In this document: piece by piece, positions 1 to 8,828 of the stretch
Layout: the number at the start of each line of letters is the position of its first letter
How positions within the stretch are numbered: position 1 is the stretch's first letter
NCBI GenBank assembly: GCA_009659925.1
Contig: PUXW01000006.1
Location: forward strand, 116,767-180,766
From: Nitratiruptor sp.
GTDB lineage: Bacteria > Campylobacterota > Campylobacteria > Campylobacterales > Nitratiruptoraceae
Direction of reading: 5' to 3'
Length of the DNA stretch: 64,000 nt
Translations under genes and position numbers: made by a program
Notes under the pieces: generated by a model
What the model saw: the letters and a program-made list of their open reading frames with translations, nothing else
Told to the model about the DNA's origin: nothing
Database searches by the model: none

Positions 1-602
1 GCGATGGTCTTGGCTTCGAGGGGTTTGTACTCGATCTTGTCGGCGATGAAGAGGGCCGAAGCGGTGGTGTTGAATTCGAGATCGAAGAGGGGAGCCTTCA
101 AGGCCTGAAGGAGCTTTCGAATGAGGAGATCCCGGCGCACCTGCTCTTCAAAGTCCTTGGGTTTGAGGTGGTTGTTGGCAAGGATTCGCACATAGAGCTC
201 CTTGTCGAAGCGGCCCTGCTTATTGGCAAAGAGTGGCATCGAGGCAATTTCCCGGGCCACCTCCTCATCGGTGACGATGAGTCCCAGGTCATGGGCTAGA
301 TTCACCAGGAGCGCCTCTTGGATGAGGGCTTGAAGCACCTCTTGGTCGAGCTTCATCTTCTTGGCCATTGCCTGATCGAACTTCCCATTGAAGGCCTGGT
401 TGTAGGCCTGGTAGCGGCGGGTATACTCTTGCTGGAACTCTTTGTAGCTAATCTTCACGTCACCAACCTGGGCGATGGCATCGGCGGCACTGCCGAACTT
501 GTAGGCTCCCCAACCGACAAATCCGGCCCCGACAAAGGCGATGGTACTGATCCAGATAGTGATGACCAGATACTTTTTGTGTTTTTGCATCCAAGCGATC
601 AT
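1..602 (-). CDS. ppiD: PpiD/SurA-like periplasmic peptidyl-prolyl isomerase (3' end cut by window)
   Basis: About 200 codons from an ATG at 602 with an AAAGG-type ribosome site; the C-terminal part lies left of the window. Residues about 11-33 form one hydrophobic anchor that would leave the rest in the periplasm, followed by a SurA_N-type chaperone region with the pattern VGDVKISYKEFQQEYTRR, which is typical of PpiD and SurA. The catalytic parvulin domain, if present, is not visible. Proteins of this kind help fold outer-membrane and secreted proteins. It is divergent from bioA, the order I recall for HP0977 and HP0976 in Helicobacter pylori, where ftsA and ftsZ follow. I infer that ftsA lies just outside the left edge. 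SurA is the alternative name; family confidence is high. Confidence 0.85.
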   Translation of the reverse strand, partial: MIAWMQKHKKYLVITIWISTIAFVGAGFVGWGAYKFGSAADAIAQVGDVKISYKEFQQEYTRRYQAYNQAFNGKFDQAMAKKMKLDQEVLQALIQEALLVNLAHDLGLIVTDEEVAREIASMPLFANKQGRFDKELYVRILANNHLKPKDFEEQVRRDLLIRKLLQALKAPLFDLEFNTTASALFIADKIEYKPLEAKTI

Positions 603-683
603 TTGGAACCTTTTGTATAATATCGACTCCGCTATGTAATTGTAGTCCATTTGTCATTAATTCCCCATAAAAAGGACCCTCTA
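603..683. promoter_or_regulatory. Divergent, interleaved ppiD and bioA promoters
   Basis: A TATAAT box at 616-621 reads toward bioA, and a TACAAT box (complement of 639-644) reads toward the ppiD-like gene. Each -10 box lies inside the other gene's leader, so the two transcripts would overlap by roughly 10-20 bases at their 5' ends. No convincing -35 boxes are visible, as usual in Campylobacterota. Confidence 0.5.
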
Positions 684-1976
684 ATGACCAACCAGGAGTT
701 GATGGCCAGAGATTTGGCCCATATCTGGCACCCCTGCACCCAGATGAAGGACCACGAAACGATCCCCATCATCCCAATCAAACGGGCCAAAGGGGTCTAC
801 CTCTACGATTTCGATGGGAATGCCTATATCGACGGGATCAGTAGTTGGTGGGTCAACCTCTTCGGCCACGCCAACCCCTATATCAACGCCAAGATTAAGG
901 AGCAGGTGGAGACCCTCGAACATGTAATCTTCGCCGGCTTCACCCATGAGCCCATTGTCCGCCTCTCAGAGCGGCTTTGCGCCTTGACCGGAATGGACAA
1001 GTGTTTTTACGCCGATAACGGGAGCAGTGCAGTGGAGGTAGCCCTCAAGATGGCCTTCCACTACCACAAGAACCGGGGAGAGCGGCGTCCCTATTTTCTC
1101 TCTTTGACCAACAGCTACCATGGCGAGACTCTCGGGGCCCTGGCGGTTGGGGATGTTGCCTTGTACAAGGAGACCTATCGGGAGATTCTCATCACCACCC
1201 TTCAAACCCCCGTCCCCAAGGATCGCTCCCAAGAGAGCGCTATCCAGGCCTTGGAAGTCCTGGAAGAGATCTTGAAGGAGCGGGGCTACGAGATAAGTGC
1301 CATGATCGTCGAGCCCCTGGTCCAGTGTGCTGGTTCGATGCACATGTACCACCCCCTTTACCTCACGAAAGCCCGGGAGCTGTGCCAGCAGTATGGGGTC
1401 CTCTTCATCGTCGACGAGATCGCCGTCGGTTTTGGACGCACGGGGACGATGTTCGCCTATGAGCAGGCGGGCATTCGACCCGATTTCATCTGCCTCTCCA
1501 AGGGGCTTACAGGAGGCTACCTCCCCCTAGCGGTGGTTTTGACCACCAATGAGATCTATGGGGCTTTCTACTGCGACTACCTCGAGTACAAGGCCTTCCT
1601 CCACTCCCACAGTTATACAGGAAATGCCACCGCTTGCGCCGCAGCCAATGCGACGCTGGACATTTTCGAGAGCGAGAATGTCCTTGAGCGCAACCGGATT
1701 AAAGCGGAGCATATCGCCGCGAGGCTGGAGGCCTTCCGAGATCTCCCCAATGTTGCCGATGTTCGTCAGCGGGGGATGATCGCCGCCATCGAGCTCAAGG
1801 GCTATGATCCTAGGGAACGGATCGGCCTTCAGATCAATCAATTTTGCCTGAAAGAGGGGATTTTTATTCGTCCTTTAGGGAATGTCGTGTATACTATGCC
1901 ACCTTACGTGATCGAAACCGACGAGCTCGATCGGATCTTCGACACGATTTTCAAGGCGATGACCACAAAGGCGTAG
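684..1976 (+). CDS. bioA: Adenosylmethionine-8-amino-7-oxononanoate aminotransferase
   Basis: 430 residues. This PLP enzyme transfers the amino group of S-adenosylmethionine to KAPA, giving DAPA in biotin synthesis. The N-terminal HIWHPCTQMKDH stretch, the ISSWWVNLFGHANP substrate-pocket motif and the SKGLTGGYLPLA stretch with the PLP lysine near residue 273 are all BioA hallmarks, so a generic class III aminotransferase is unlikely. The ATG at 684 has AAAAAGGAC about 8 bases upstream; an in-frame TTG at 651 lacks a ribosome site. rsmH begins one base after the stop, so the two are probably cotranscribed. No other biotin genes are in the window. Confidence 0.95.
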   Translation: MTNQELMARDLAHIWHPCTQMKDHETIPIIPIKRAKGVYLYDFDGNAYIDGISSWWVNLFGHANPYINAKIKEQVETLEHVIFAGFTHEPIVRLSERLCALTGMDKCFYADNGSSAVEVALKMAFHYHKNRGERRPYFLSLTNSYHGETLGALAVGDVALYKETYREILITTLQTPVPKDRSQESAIQALEVLEEILKERGYEISAMIVEPLVQCAGSMHMYHPLYLTKARELCQQYGVLFIVDEIAVGFGRTGTMFAYEQAGIRPDFICLSKGLTGGYLPLAVVLTTNEIYGAFYCDYLEYKAFLHSHSYTGNATACAAANATLDIFESENVLERNRIKAEHIAARLEAFRDLPNVADVRQRGMIAAIELKGYDPRERIGLQINQFCLKEGIFIRPLGNVVYTMPPYVIETDELDRIFDTIFKAMTTKA

Positions 1977-1977
1977 T

Positions 1978-2910
1978 GTGCAAAGAATCCCCCACATCCC
2001 AGTCCTCCAAGAGCCCATCGTCGAGGCATTTCGTGATAGTGAGGGCTATATCGTCGATGCGACCCTCGGTTTCGGTGGCCACAGCCAGGCCCTCCTGGAA
2101 GCCAATCCCAAGATCAAGATCATCGGCATTGATCGGGATCGTGAAGCCATCGCCTTCGCCAAAGAGCGGTTGGCCCCCTTCCAAGGGCGGGTCGAGATCC
2201 TTCGGGGCACCTTCGCCACCCAGCTGCCAAAGCTCCTGGAGACCTATCCCATCGCCGGAGTCCTTGCCGACATTGGCGTTTCCAGTCTCCAACTGGACAA
2301 GCGGGAGCGGGGATTTAGCTTCGAGAGCGACCTTTTGGATATGCGTATGGACCAAGAGGCCCCTTTGAGTGCCTATGAGGTGGTGAACCACTACGACTTA
2401 GCCCGGTTGCAGGAGGTCTTGCGCCGCTACGGGGAGGTTCGAGGAGCCGAGCGGATCGCCCGGGCCATCATAGCCCATCGCCCCATTGCAAGTGCCAAGG
2501 AGCTTGCAAACCTCATCGCCCGGCTCCTTCCCAAAAAGGGGAAGATCCACCCTGCTACCACCATCTTCCAGGCAATCCGCATCGAAGTGAACCGGGAGCT
2601 CGAAGAGTTGGAAGGGCTCCTCAAGGCCCTGGAAGAGCACCGCCCCCCTGGAGCTAAAGTGGCTATCATCACCTTCCACTCCCTGGAGGATCGGATTGTC
2701 AAGGAGACCTTCCGCCGCTGGGCTCGAAACTGCATCTGCCCACCTGAGACTTTTCGCTGCCAATGCCAAAAAAATCACGCCCTTGGAACGATAATAACCA
2801 AAAGACCGATCGTCGCCTCCTCCAGCGAGGTAGCCCACAATCCAAGGAGTCGCAGTGCAAAGCTACGCCTATTCCAATTCAAGGAGACCAATGGCACCAG
2901 AGCGAGATGA
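1978..2910 (+). CDS. rsmH: 16S rRNA (cytosine1402-N4)-methyltransferase
   Basis: 310 residues starting at GTG, one base after the bioA stop. RsmH (MraW) methylates N4 of C1402 in the ribosomal P site. The opening IPHIPVLQEPIVEAF, the SAM-binding DATLGFGGHSQALLE near residues 27-41, and the C-terminal NPRSRSAKLR are family signatures, and the length is normal. It overlaps the next gene, an FtsL-like membrane protein, by 20 bases. That is the classical mraW-ftsL order of the division cluster, here without the other dcw genes and placed behind bioA. Confidence 0.95.
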   Translation: MQRIPHIPVLQEPIVEAFRDSEGYIVDATLGFGGHSQALLEANPKIKIIGIDRDREAIAFAKERLAPFQGRVEILRGTFATQLPKLLETYPIAGVLADIGVSSLQLDKRERGFSFESDLLDMRMDQEAPLSAYEVVNHYDLARLQEVLRRYGEVRGAERIARAIIAHRPIASAKELANLIARLLPKKGKIHPATTIFQAIRIEVNRELEELEGLLKALEEHRPPGAKVAIITFHSLEDRIVKETFRRWARNCICPPETFRCQCQKNHALGTIITKRPIVASSSEVAHNPRSRSAKLRLFQFKETNGTRAR

Positions 2911-3196
2911 GCTGTATCGATCGGATAAAGATGAACTGCTGGAGGCCTACCGGGAGTATGAGGAGAGTAGACAAAAGATCGGTTTGCGGGAGCTCTTGCT
3001 CATTCTCTTGGTGCTCATCGCCCTTATCGCCCTCTTCTTCCCCAAAATCTACATCGCCAACGAGATCTACTACACCAGCCGGACCATCAACAAGCTCCTC
3101 GACCAGTACGAGATCCTCAAGGAGGAGAATCGGCTCTTGCGCCAGCGCCTGGAACAGGAGCGCTTTAAAAATCAGGTTCTCGATACCATCTTTTAA
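2891..3196 (+). CDS. FtsL-like small bitopic membrane protein
   Basis: 101 residues from an ATG preceded by AAGGAGACCA; this start overlaps rsmH by 20 bases. An upstream GTG at 2855 would add 12 residues but has no comparable ribosome site. Topology: acidic cytoplasmic head (1-33), one transmembrane helix (about 34-52), and a leucine-rich coiled coil (about 62-95) in the periplasm. Size, topology and position directly after rsmH are those of FtsL, the divisome scaffold that binds FtsB and FtsQ. FtsL diverges too fast for sequence alone to settle this. A DivIC/FtsB-like septum protein is the alternative. Confidence 0.65.
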   Translation: MAPERDELYRSDKDELLEAYREYEESRQKIGLRELLLILLVLIALIALFFPKIYIANEIYYTSRTINKLLDQYEILKEENRLLRQRLEQERFKNQVLDTIF

Positions 3197-3213
3197 CGCT
3201 AACCCTTTTTGGC

Positions 3214-3219
3214 TACAAT
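3214..3219 (+). promoter_or_regulatory. -10 box upstream of the RND gene
   Basis: TACAAT lies 18 bases after the FtsL-like stop and 29 bases before the RND start codon. It suggests the pump has its own promoter. No clear -35 box. Confidence 0.45.
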
Positions 3220-3248
3220 AGAGGCACAGATCCTCGACCGAGCCAAGG

Positions 3249-6200
3249 ATGATTCGCACGTTCCTACGCTTTGCTATCGAAAAGAGCGCCCTCAACCATA
3301 CCCTTCTGGTGCTCATCGCCCTGCTCTCTATCTTCGCCTATCAACGGATTCCCAAAGAGATCTTCCCACCCATCGATTTGGACAAGATCCTCATTCGAGG
3401 TGGGTATCCTGGGGCAAGCGCCCAGAGTCTGGAACAGATGGTAGTGGCCAATCTGGAGGCGGAACTAAGGAATTTGCGGGACTTGGAAGAGATTGAGGCC
3501 ATTATCAAGCATGGCCGCTTCACCATCGTCGCTACGATCAAGGAGGGGGCCGATCCCCTCTTGGTTTTGAGCGATGTGAAGGATCGAATCGCCCTGGTGC
3601 GCAAGGACTTGCCCCCAGACATGGACGAGCCGGTGGCTACCGTCTTGAAGAAGGCTTTTCCCCTGGTGCTCGTTGCCATCGCCGCCGATGTGAATCGCAC
3701 CAGCCTTCTGGAAGTCGCCAAGCGGCTCAAAAGGGACCTTGGAGAGATTCCGGATCTGAGCTCCATCGAGATTCGCGGCGACCAGGAGCCAGAGGTTCGC
3801 ATCGCCCTGGACAAAAGGGCCTTAGAGGCCTATGGGCTCCCGCTCCCAGCGGTCCGGGAGGCCATTGCCAATATCGCCACCATCTTTCCCCTCGGGACCA
3901 TCCAGGAGCGGGGGCACCATCTCTTCCTCTCCACCCAAAATGGCAAGCCTACGGCCCAGGAGTTGGCCCAGACCATCGTGCGTATCGATGGACGCTCCAT
4001 CCCACTTGGGGCGATTGCCACCATCACCTTCGGCCTCTCCGAGCCCCAAACCCTCTCCCGCTTCAACGGCAAACCCAACATCTCCATCAACATCACCAAG
4101 ACCAAAGAGGGCAACGCTATCGAGCTGGTCCGCCAGATCCGCACCCTCCTCCAGGAGTATGAGCTCCGCTATCCGGGGTTCGATTTTGCCATTTACACCG
4201 ATACTTCCGTATGGATTCGCAATCGGCTCAACACGGTCACAAGCAACCTCTTCTTCGGTCTTATTTTGGTCTTCACCGCCCTCCTCCTCACGGTGAACTG
4301 GCGAATCGCCCTGGTTGTGGCGATGGGGATTCCCGTGAGCTTCATGATCGGCCTCATCTCCCTGGATCTCCTGGGCTATAGCCTCAACATGCTCTCCCTC
4401 TTCGGGGCACTCATCGCCTTGGGGATGCTCGTAGACGAGGCGATCGTCGTGGCGGAGAACATCTACCGCCATTTGGAAGAGGGGGCTTCCCCAACCCAGG
4501 CCGCCATCGAGGGGGCGGCCCAGATGTTTCCCGCGGTCCTCACTGCAACAATGACGACGATCTTCGCCTTCGTACCTCTGCTCATCCTCAGCGGCGAGAT
4601 GGGGGCCTTCATCAAGATCTTGCCCATCGTCATCTCTATTCTGCTCTTGAGCTCCCTCTTTGAAGCCTTCTACTTCCTTCCTCTCCATGCCAAGGAGCTC
4701 CTACGGGTAGGCCGCAGCTTCCAGGAAGGGCGGATCTGGCGCTCTCTTGCTGCAGGCTATGGCCGGCTCTTAGCCCTCCTCTTGGTCTCGCCCCGCCGCA
4801 ATGCCCTGCTCCTGGTGTTCTTGGTCGTGGCAGGCACTCTCTTTTTGGCTCGCAAGAGTCACTTCGAGCTCTTCCCCCCCTTCGATACGACCCAAATCTA
4901 CATCGCCGGTTCAGTTGGGGTCCACCACACGATCGAAGAGACCCAAGCCATGGTAGCCCCCCTCGAAGCAGCCCTCTTGCAAGCCGTCCACCCCGATGAG
5001 GTCAAGTCGATCACCACCATCGTCGGGATGAAGATGGACGGGAAGAATAATGCCGACACAGCCCCCTACCACTTCCACATCTTCATCAACCTCCACGAGC
5101 CAAAACCTCAAAACTTCGTGGATCGCTACATCACTCCCTTTCTAGCCCTCGAATACGATGGAGAGGACATGATCCGAAGCAGATCGGCCCTCCAGATCGC
5201 CCAGGAGCTCCGCCGGATCATCGCACCCTTTCGCCCCCGCTTCGAGGAGCTCAACCTCATCGTCCCCCAGGCGGGCATTGTCAAGAGCGACGTGGAGATC
5301 TCCCTGGTCTACGAGGATGAGGAGAGGGTGCGCAAGGCGATTGGCCTCTTGGAAGAGGCGATGGCTAGGATAGAGGGGGTCTACAACATCAGCGACGATG
5401 CCAAGGAGGGAGAAGAGGAGCTTAAATTACGGCTCAACGAGTATGGAGAGCGGTTGGGGCTGAGCGAAGGCTATTTGGCCACCTACCTGCAGACCCTCTA
5501 CCTCGATGCCAAGGTTGCCCGAATGTTCAAGGATGGTGAGCTCGTCTATATCCGGTTGCGTCGCAAGGATCGAGACGATCTTGAAGCCCTTTTGGATTTG
5601 CGTATCGATCTGCCCGGGGGAGGGGATGTGGTCTTGAGGGATGTCGTGGAAGTGGAGCATATCCCCCACTTTCGCCAGATCATCAGGGAGAATGGGCGCA
5701 AAATTCGCACCGTCTACGCCTCCTTGGAGAAGGGGAAGATCACCTCCCACGCCTTCTATCGACAGATCCGTCCTGTCTTGGAGGCAATCGAGCAGATGGG
5801 CATCGAGGTCGAAATTAAGGGGGAGGAGCGGGAGAATCGTCGCCTCTTACAAGAGATCCTCCAGGCCTTTACCATCGCTATCCTTTTGATCTTCGCCGCC
5901 CTAGTCTGGATGTTCAACTCCTTCCTCTACGCCCTCTTGGTACTTGCCGTTATCCCCCTCTCCCTTTTTGGAGTCTTCGTGGGAAATTGGATTATGGGGC
6001 TCAATCTCACCATGCCCGGAATGCTGGGGCTTGTAGGATTGGCCGGGGTCGTGGTCAACGATGGCCTCATCATGCTCGATTTCATCAAGGGAGCCCGGAG
6101 GGTGGAGGAGGTGGTGGAGCGGGCCACATTGCGGCTGCGTCCCATCCTGCTCACCTCCATCACCACTATCTTGGGCCTTTCGACCCTCATCTTCTTCGCC

Positions 6201-6320
6201 AGCGGCCAGAGCCTCATCCTCCAACCCATGGCGGTGACCCTGGGCTTTGGGATTGCATGGGGGACCATCGTCAACCTCTTCCTCCTCCCCTTGCTCTTTT
6301 TCGCCTTTGCTCCGAGGTAG
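3249..6320 (+). CDS. RND-family efflux/transport permease (AcrB/HAE1-like), orphan
   Basis: 1023 residues, full length for an inner-membrane RND pump: one N-terminal helix, a large periplasmic porter domain, a helix block around 330-480, a second porter domain, and a final helix block around 865-1020. RND permeases exchange protons for substrates and normally work with a periplasmic adaptor and an outer-membrane channel, neither of which is encoded nearby. In the helix 4 relay it reads GMLVDEAIVV, so one of the usual two aspartates is glutamate. In helix 10 it reads GVVVNDGLIM, with Asn where AcrB has its relay lysine. Substrate unknown. The family is certain, the drug-efflux role is not. Confidence 0.9.
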   Translation: MIRTFLRFAIEKSALNHTLLVLIALLSIFAYQRIPKEIFPPIDLDKILIRGGYPGASAQSLEQMVVANLEAELRNLRDLEEIEAIIKHGRFTIVATIKEGADPLLVLSDVKDRIALVRKDLPPDMDEPVATVLKKAFPLVLVAIAADVNRTSLLEVAKRLKRDLGEIPDLSSIEIRGDQEPEVRIALDKRALEAYGLPLPAVREAIANIATIFPLGTIQERGHHLFLSTQNGKPTAQELAQTIVRIDGRSIPLGAIATITFGLSEPQTLSRFNGKPNISINITKTKEGNAIELVRQIRTLLQEYELRYPGFDFAIYTDTSVWIRNRLNTVTSNLFFGLILVFTALLLTVNWRIALVVAMGIPVSFMIGLISLDLLGYSLNMLSLFGALIALGMLVDEAIVVAENIYRHLEEGASPTQAAIEGAAQMFPAVLTATMTTIFAFVPLLILSGEMGAFIKILPIVISILLLSSLFEAFYFLPLHAKELLRVGRSFQEGRIWRSLAAGYGRLLALLLVSPRRNALLLVFLVVAGTLFLARKSHFELFPPFDTTQIYIAGSVGVHHTIEETQAMVAPLEAALLQAVHPDEVKSITTIVGMKMDGKNNADTAPYHFHIFINLHEPKPQNFVDRYITPFLALEYDGEDMIRSRSALQIAQELRRIIAPFRPRFEELNLIVPQAGIVKSDVEISLVYEDEERVRKAIGLLEEAMARIEGVYNISDDAKEGEEELKLRLNEYGERLGLSEGYLATYLQTLYLDAKVARMFKDGELVYIRLRRKDRDDLEALLDLRIDLPGGGDVVLRDVVEVEHIPHFRQIIRENGRKIRTVYASLEKGKITSHAFYRQIRPVLEAIEQMGIEVEIKGEERENRRLLQEILQAFTIAILLIFAALVWMFNSFLYALLVLAVIPLSLFGVFVGNWIMGLNLTMPGMLGLVGLAGVVVNDGLIMLDFIKGARRVEEVVERATLRLRPILLTSITTILGLSTLIFFASGQSLILQPMAVTLGFGIAWGTIVNLFLLPLLFFAFAPR

Positions 6321-6334
6321 TTGTGATATACTTT

Positions 6335-6340
6335 TACAAT
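6335..6340 (+). promoter_or_regulatory. -10 box of the DUF2018-hem operon
   Basis: TACAAT sits 14 bases before the DUF2018 start in an AT-rich gap that follows the RND gene. It is the only visible promoter for the chain of overlapping genes that runs to hemC. Confidence 0.5.
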
Positions 6341-6354
6341 CAAAAGGAGGGGAT

Positions 6355-6636
6355 ATGTATTTCGAAGACGATGAGATTCTAGGTGGCACTCCGAAGAGTC
6401 GCTTCTTCGATGTGATCTTCCACGCCAACCGGAATGTTGTCCAAGAGGAGCTGGAGCGTCTCATCGAGTGGATGGCCGCTTTGGAGCTTCTGGTCGAAGA
6501 GCGGTGTGGGGTTGAAGATCTCGAAGGAGCCATCAACCAGATCCTCCACGATCAGGAGAGAGCCGAGGATCTCCAGCGGCGGGTTAACTCCCTCTACATC
6601 GAGTACATGGGGCAGATCCTCTCAAAGAGCGAATAG
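6355..6636 (+). CDS. DUF2018 family protein (HP0242-like)
   Basis: 93 residues, start ATG with AAAAGGAGGGG upstream. It resembles from memory HP0242 of H. pylori: an acidic start, then the conserved pattern FFDVIFHANRNVVQEELERL, two further helices and a C-terminal MGQILS. HP0242 folds as an all-helical intertwined homodimer with a knotted topology; its function is unknown. The family appears confined to Campylobacterota, so it also marks the taxonomy. The next gene, ispB, begins directly after the stop codon, as I recall for the HP0242-HP0237 region. Confidence 0.85.
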   Translation: MYFEDDEILGGTPKSRFFDVIFHANRNVVQEELERLIEWMAALELLVEERCGVEDLEGAINQILHDQERAEDLQRRVNSLYIEYMGQILSKSE

Positions 6637-7521
6637 ATGATCGAAGCGGTTCAAGGGTGTCTGGCTCAATATGTAGCCCAACTCCAAGAGCCCCTTGTCA
6701 CCCAACTCTACCAGCAACTCCCTCCGGGAAAGATGTTGCGCTCCCGGTTGATCCTGGCCATCGCCCCCGAGGCGATTCCTCTGGCCGCCATCGTCGAGAT
6801 GATCCATGCCGCAAGTTTGCTCCATGACGATGTGATCGACGATGCCTCCATGCGGCGGGGCCTTCCCTCTATCAATGCTCTTTACGGGAACAAACGGGCT
6901 ATCATGCTCGGGGATATCCTCTATTCCAAAGCCTTCTTCGAGCTGGCCAAGCTGCCCCATCCCATCCCCCAAATTATCTCCCATGCCGTAACCCTCTTGA
7001 GTGTGGGAGAGCTCCTCGACGTGGAGCTGAGCGCCACCTTTAACCCGGACGAAGAGCGCTACTTTGACATGATCTATAAGAAGACTGGATCCTTGATCGA
7101 AGCCAGTGCCCAGGCCGCCGCCATCTTGGCTGGCAAAGAGAGGCCCGAGCTCTATGGGCTCTATGGGAAGAATCTGGGGATCGCCTTCCAGATAGTCGAC
7201 GATATCCTCGATTTGACCCAGGAGAGCGAGCGGTTGGGCAAACCGGCGATGGCCGACCTCCAAGAGGGCAAGACCACCCTCCCCCTCATCTACCTCTACG
7301 AGAGCCTCGATCCTGAAGGGCGCCGACGGCTCAGGGAGTTGCATGGGAGGGCCTTGGCGAAAGAGGAGATAGCCTGGCTCCGGGAGCGGCTGGAGGGAAG
7401 CGGCGCCTTGGAGCGAGCCAAGAAGCGGGTCTGGAGCTTGGCTCAAGAGGGGATCGAAGCGGTTGGGAAAGAGGAGCGGCTCCTTGAGATCATGGAGCGG
7501 CTCATTGAGAGGACCCATTGA
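6637..7521 (+). CDS. ispB: All-trans polyprenyl diphosphate synthase (octaprenyl type)
   Basis: 294 residues. It condenses isopentenyl diphosphate units onto an allylic primer to make the side chain of menaquinone. Both aspartate-rich motifs are intact: DDVID at 64-68 and DDILD at 188-192, with GKMLRSRL near 31-38 binding IPP. The length is slightly short for IspB, as in other Campylobacterota. ATG begins immediately after the DUF2018 stop, and its own stop overlaps the hemA start (TGATG). Chain length cannot be read from sequence. Confidence 0.9.
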   Translation: MIEAVQGCLAQYVAQLQEPLVTQLYQQLPPGKMLRSRLILAIAPEAIPLAAIVEMIHAASLLHDDVIDDASMRRGLPSINALYGNKRAIMLGDILYSKAFFELAKLPHPIPQIISHAVTLLSVGELLDVELSATFNPDEERYFDMIYKKTGSLIEASAQAAAILAGKERPELYGLYGKNLGIAFQIVDDILDLTQESERLGKPAMADLQEGKTTLPLIYLYESLDPEGRRRLRELHGRALAKEEIAWLRERLEGSGALERAKKRVWSLAQEGIEAVGKEERLLEIMERLIERTH

Positions 7522-8828
7522 TGCACTATCTCGTTATCAGCTTCTCCCACAAGAACACCGATCTTGCCACCCGGGAGCGGCTCGCCTTGGAGACCAAAGA
7601 GCAGCGCGGCGCCTTGGCCCGGCGGCTGTTGGAGTCTTCCCAGATCGACGAGCTCATCCTCCTCTCCACATGCAACCGGATCGAATGTATCGCGAGTGTT
7701 ACAGAGCCCTATGGAGCCAGTAGGACCATTTTCCAGGCTATGGCCCAATACAGCGGGCTTGACCGGGAGGAGTTGGAAGGGCGAGCCGACGTCTATGAGG
7801 ATCATGGGGCAGTCCACCACATCTTCAGCGTGGCCAGTGGCCTGGATAGCCTCGTGGTTGGAGAGACCCAGATCGCAGGCCAGCTCAAGGAGGCCTATCG
7901 GGAGGCCTTCGAGGCCGGCTTTTGTGCCCAAAAATTGGGGCGGGTCATGCACTATGCCTTCAAATGCCAAGCCCAGGTGCGCACCGCTACCCAGATCTCC
8001 AAGAATCCAGTCTCCATTGCCAGTGCCGCCGTCGCCATGGCCGAAGATCTCTTAGGGGAGTTGAAGGGGCGCTGGGCCATCGTCGTGGGGGCCGGAGAGA
8101 TGGGAAGCCTTGCCGCCAAACACCTGGTGGCCAGGGGGGCCCATGTGGTTTTGGTGGGACGCAGCCTTACAAGGGTTCAAGAGCGGGCCCGGGAGATCGA
8201 TCCAACTATCCATACCGCCTCCATGGATGATCTCCCAACCCTCCTCAATCGCTATCCCCTCCTCTTTAGCGCTACCTCCTCTCCCTCTCCCATCATCACC
8301 GATGCAATGGTAGAACCTCTAGCAATGGAGCGGCTCTGGTTCGATATGGCTCTGCCCCGGGACATCGATGTCCATGTCGATGGGATCCGGGTGGTGGCCA
8401 TCGACGATTTGAAGGCGATTGTCGAGAAGAATATGGCTTTGCGGGAAGAGCAGGCCCGGGAGGCCTACAAGATCGTGGGCCACTATGTGGAGGAGTTTTT
8501 CCACTGGCTCCAGAGTCTAGAGATCGAACCCCTCATCAAAGGGATCCGGGCCAAGGCCAAAGAGGCAGCCCTCATGGAACTGGAGCGGGCTAGGAAGAAG
8601 GGGTTCATCGACGAGGCCAGCTACCAGCGGGTCGAGAAGCTCCTTCACAACGCCTTCAACCGCTTCCTCCACACCCCAACCCAGCGATTGAGAGAGATAG
8701 CCAACGAACCCCATGCCGACACGATCGTCGAGGCCATCAAGTTCTTCTTCGACATCCAAGAGGATGTCCAACTCAACCGCTACAAGTGTGAATACTACAT
8801 GGATCCAAGGAGCAAGCGTGAGGTTTAG
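7521..8828 (+). CDS. hemA: Glutamyl-tRNA reductase
   Basis: 435 residues. It reduces glutamyl-tRNA to glutamate-1-semialdehyde, the first step of C5 haem synthesis. The catalytic cysteine is in LLSTCNRIE (C51), followed by the conserved [16 protein letters not shown] block and an NADPH-binding fold around [15 protein letters not shown]. The C-terminal helical dimerisation domain is complete. The start overlaps the ispB stop by one base; an in-frame TTG one codon earlier is less likely. hemC closes the same operon, so two haem enzymes are coexpressed with prolyl-tRNA synthetase. Confidence 0.97.
   Translation: MHYLVISFSHKNTDLATRERLALETKEQRGALARRLLESSQIDELILLSTCNRIECIASVTEPYGASRTIFQAMAQYSGLDREELEGRADVYEDHGAVHHIFSVASGLDSLVVGETQIAGQLKEAYREAFEAGFCAQKLGRVMHYAFKCQAQVRTATQISKNPVSIASAAVAMAEDLLGELKGRWAIVVGAGEMGSLAAKHLVARGAHVVLVGRSLTRVQERAREIDPTIHTASMDDLPTLLNRYPLLFSATSSPSPIITDAMVEPLAMERLWFDMALPRDIDVHVDGIRVVAIDDLKAIVEKNMALREEQAREAYKIVGHYVEEFFHWLQSLEIEPLIKGIRAKAKEAALMELERARKKGFIDEASYQRVEKLLHNAFNRFLHTPTQRLREIANEPHADTIVEAIKFFFDIQEDVQLNRYKCEYYMDPRSKREV

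Noticed and set aside
3822..4688. A 288-codon open frame antisense to the RND gene
   Set aside because: Low-complexity acidic product, no ribosome site, sense gene complete.
8713..8817. Upstream extension of proS
   Set aside because: It is serine-rich frame-shifted hemA sequence; the GTG at 8818 has AAGGAG and begins the conserved protein.
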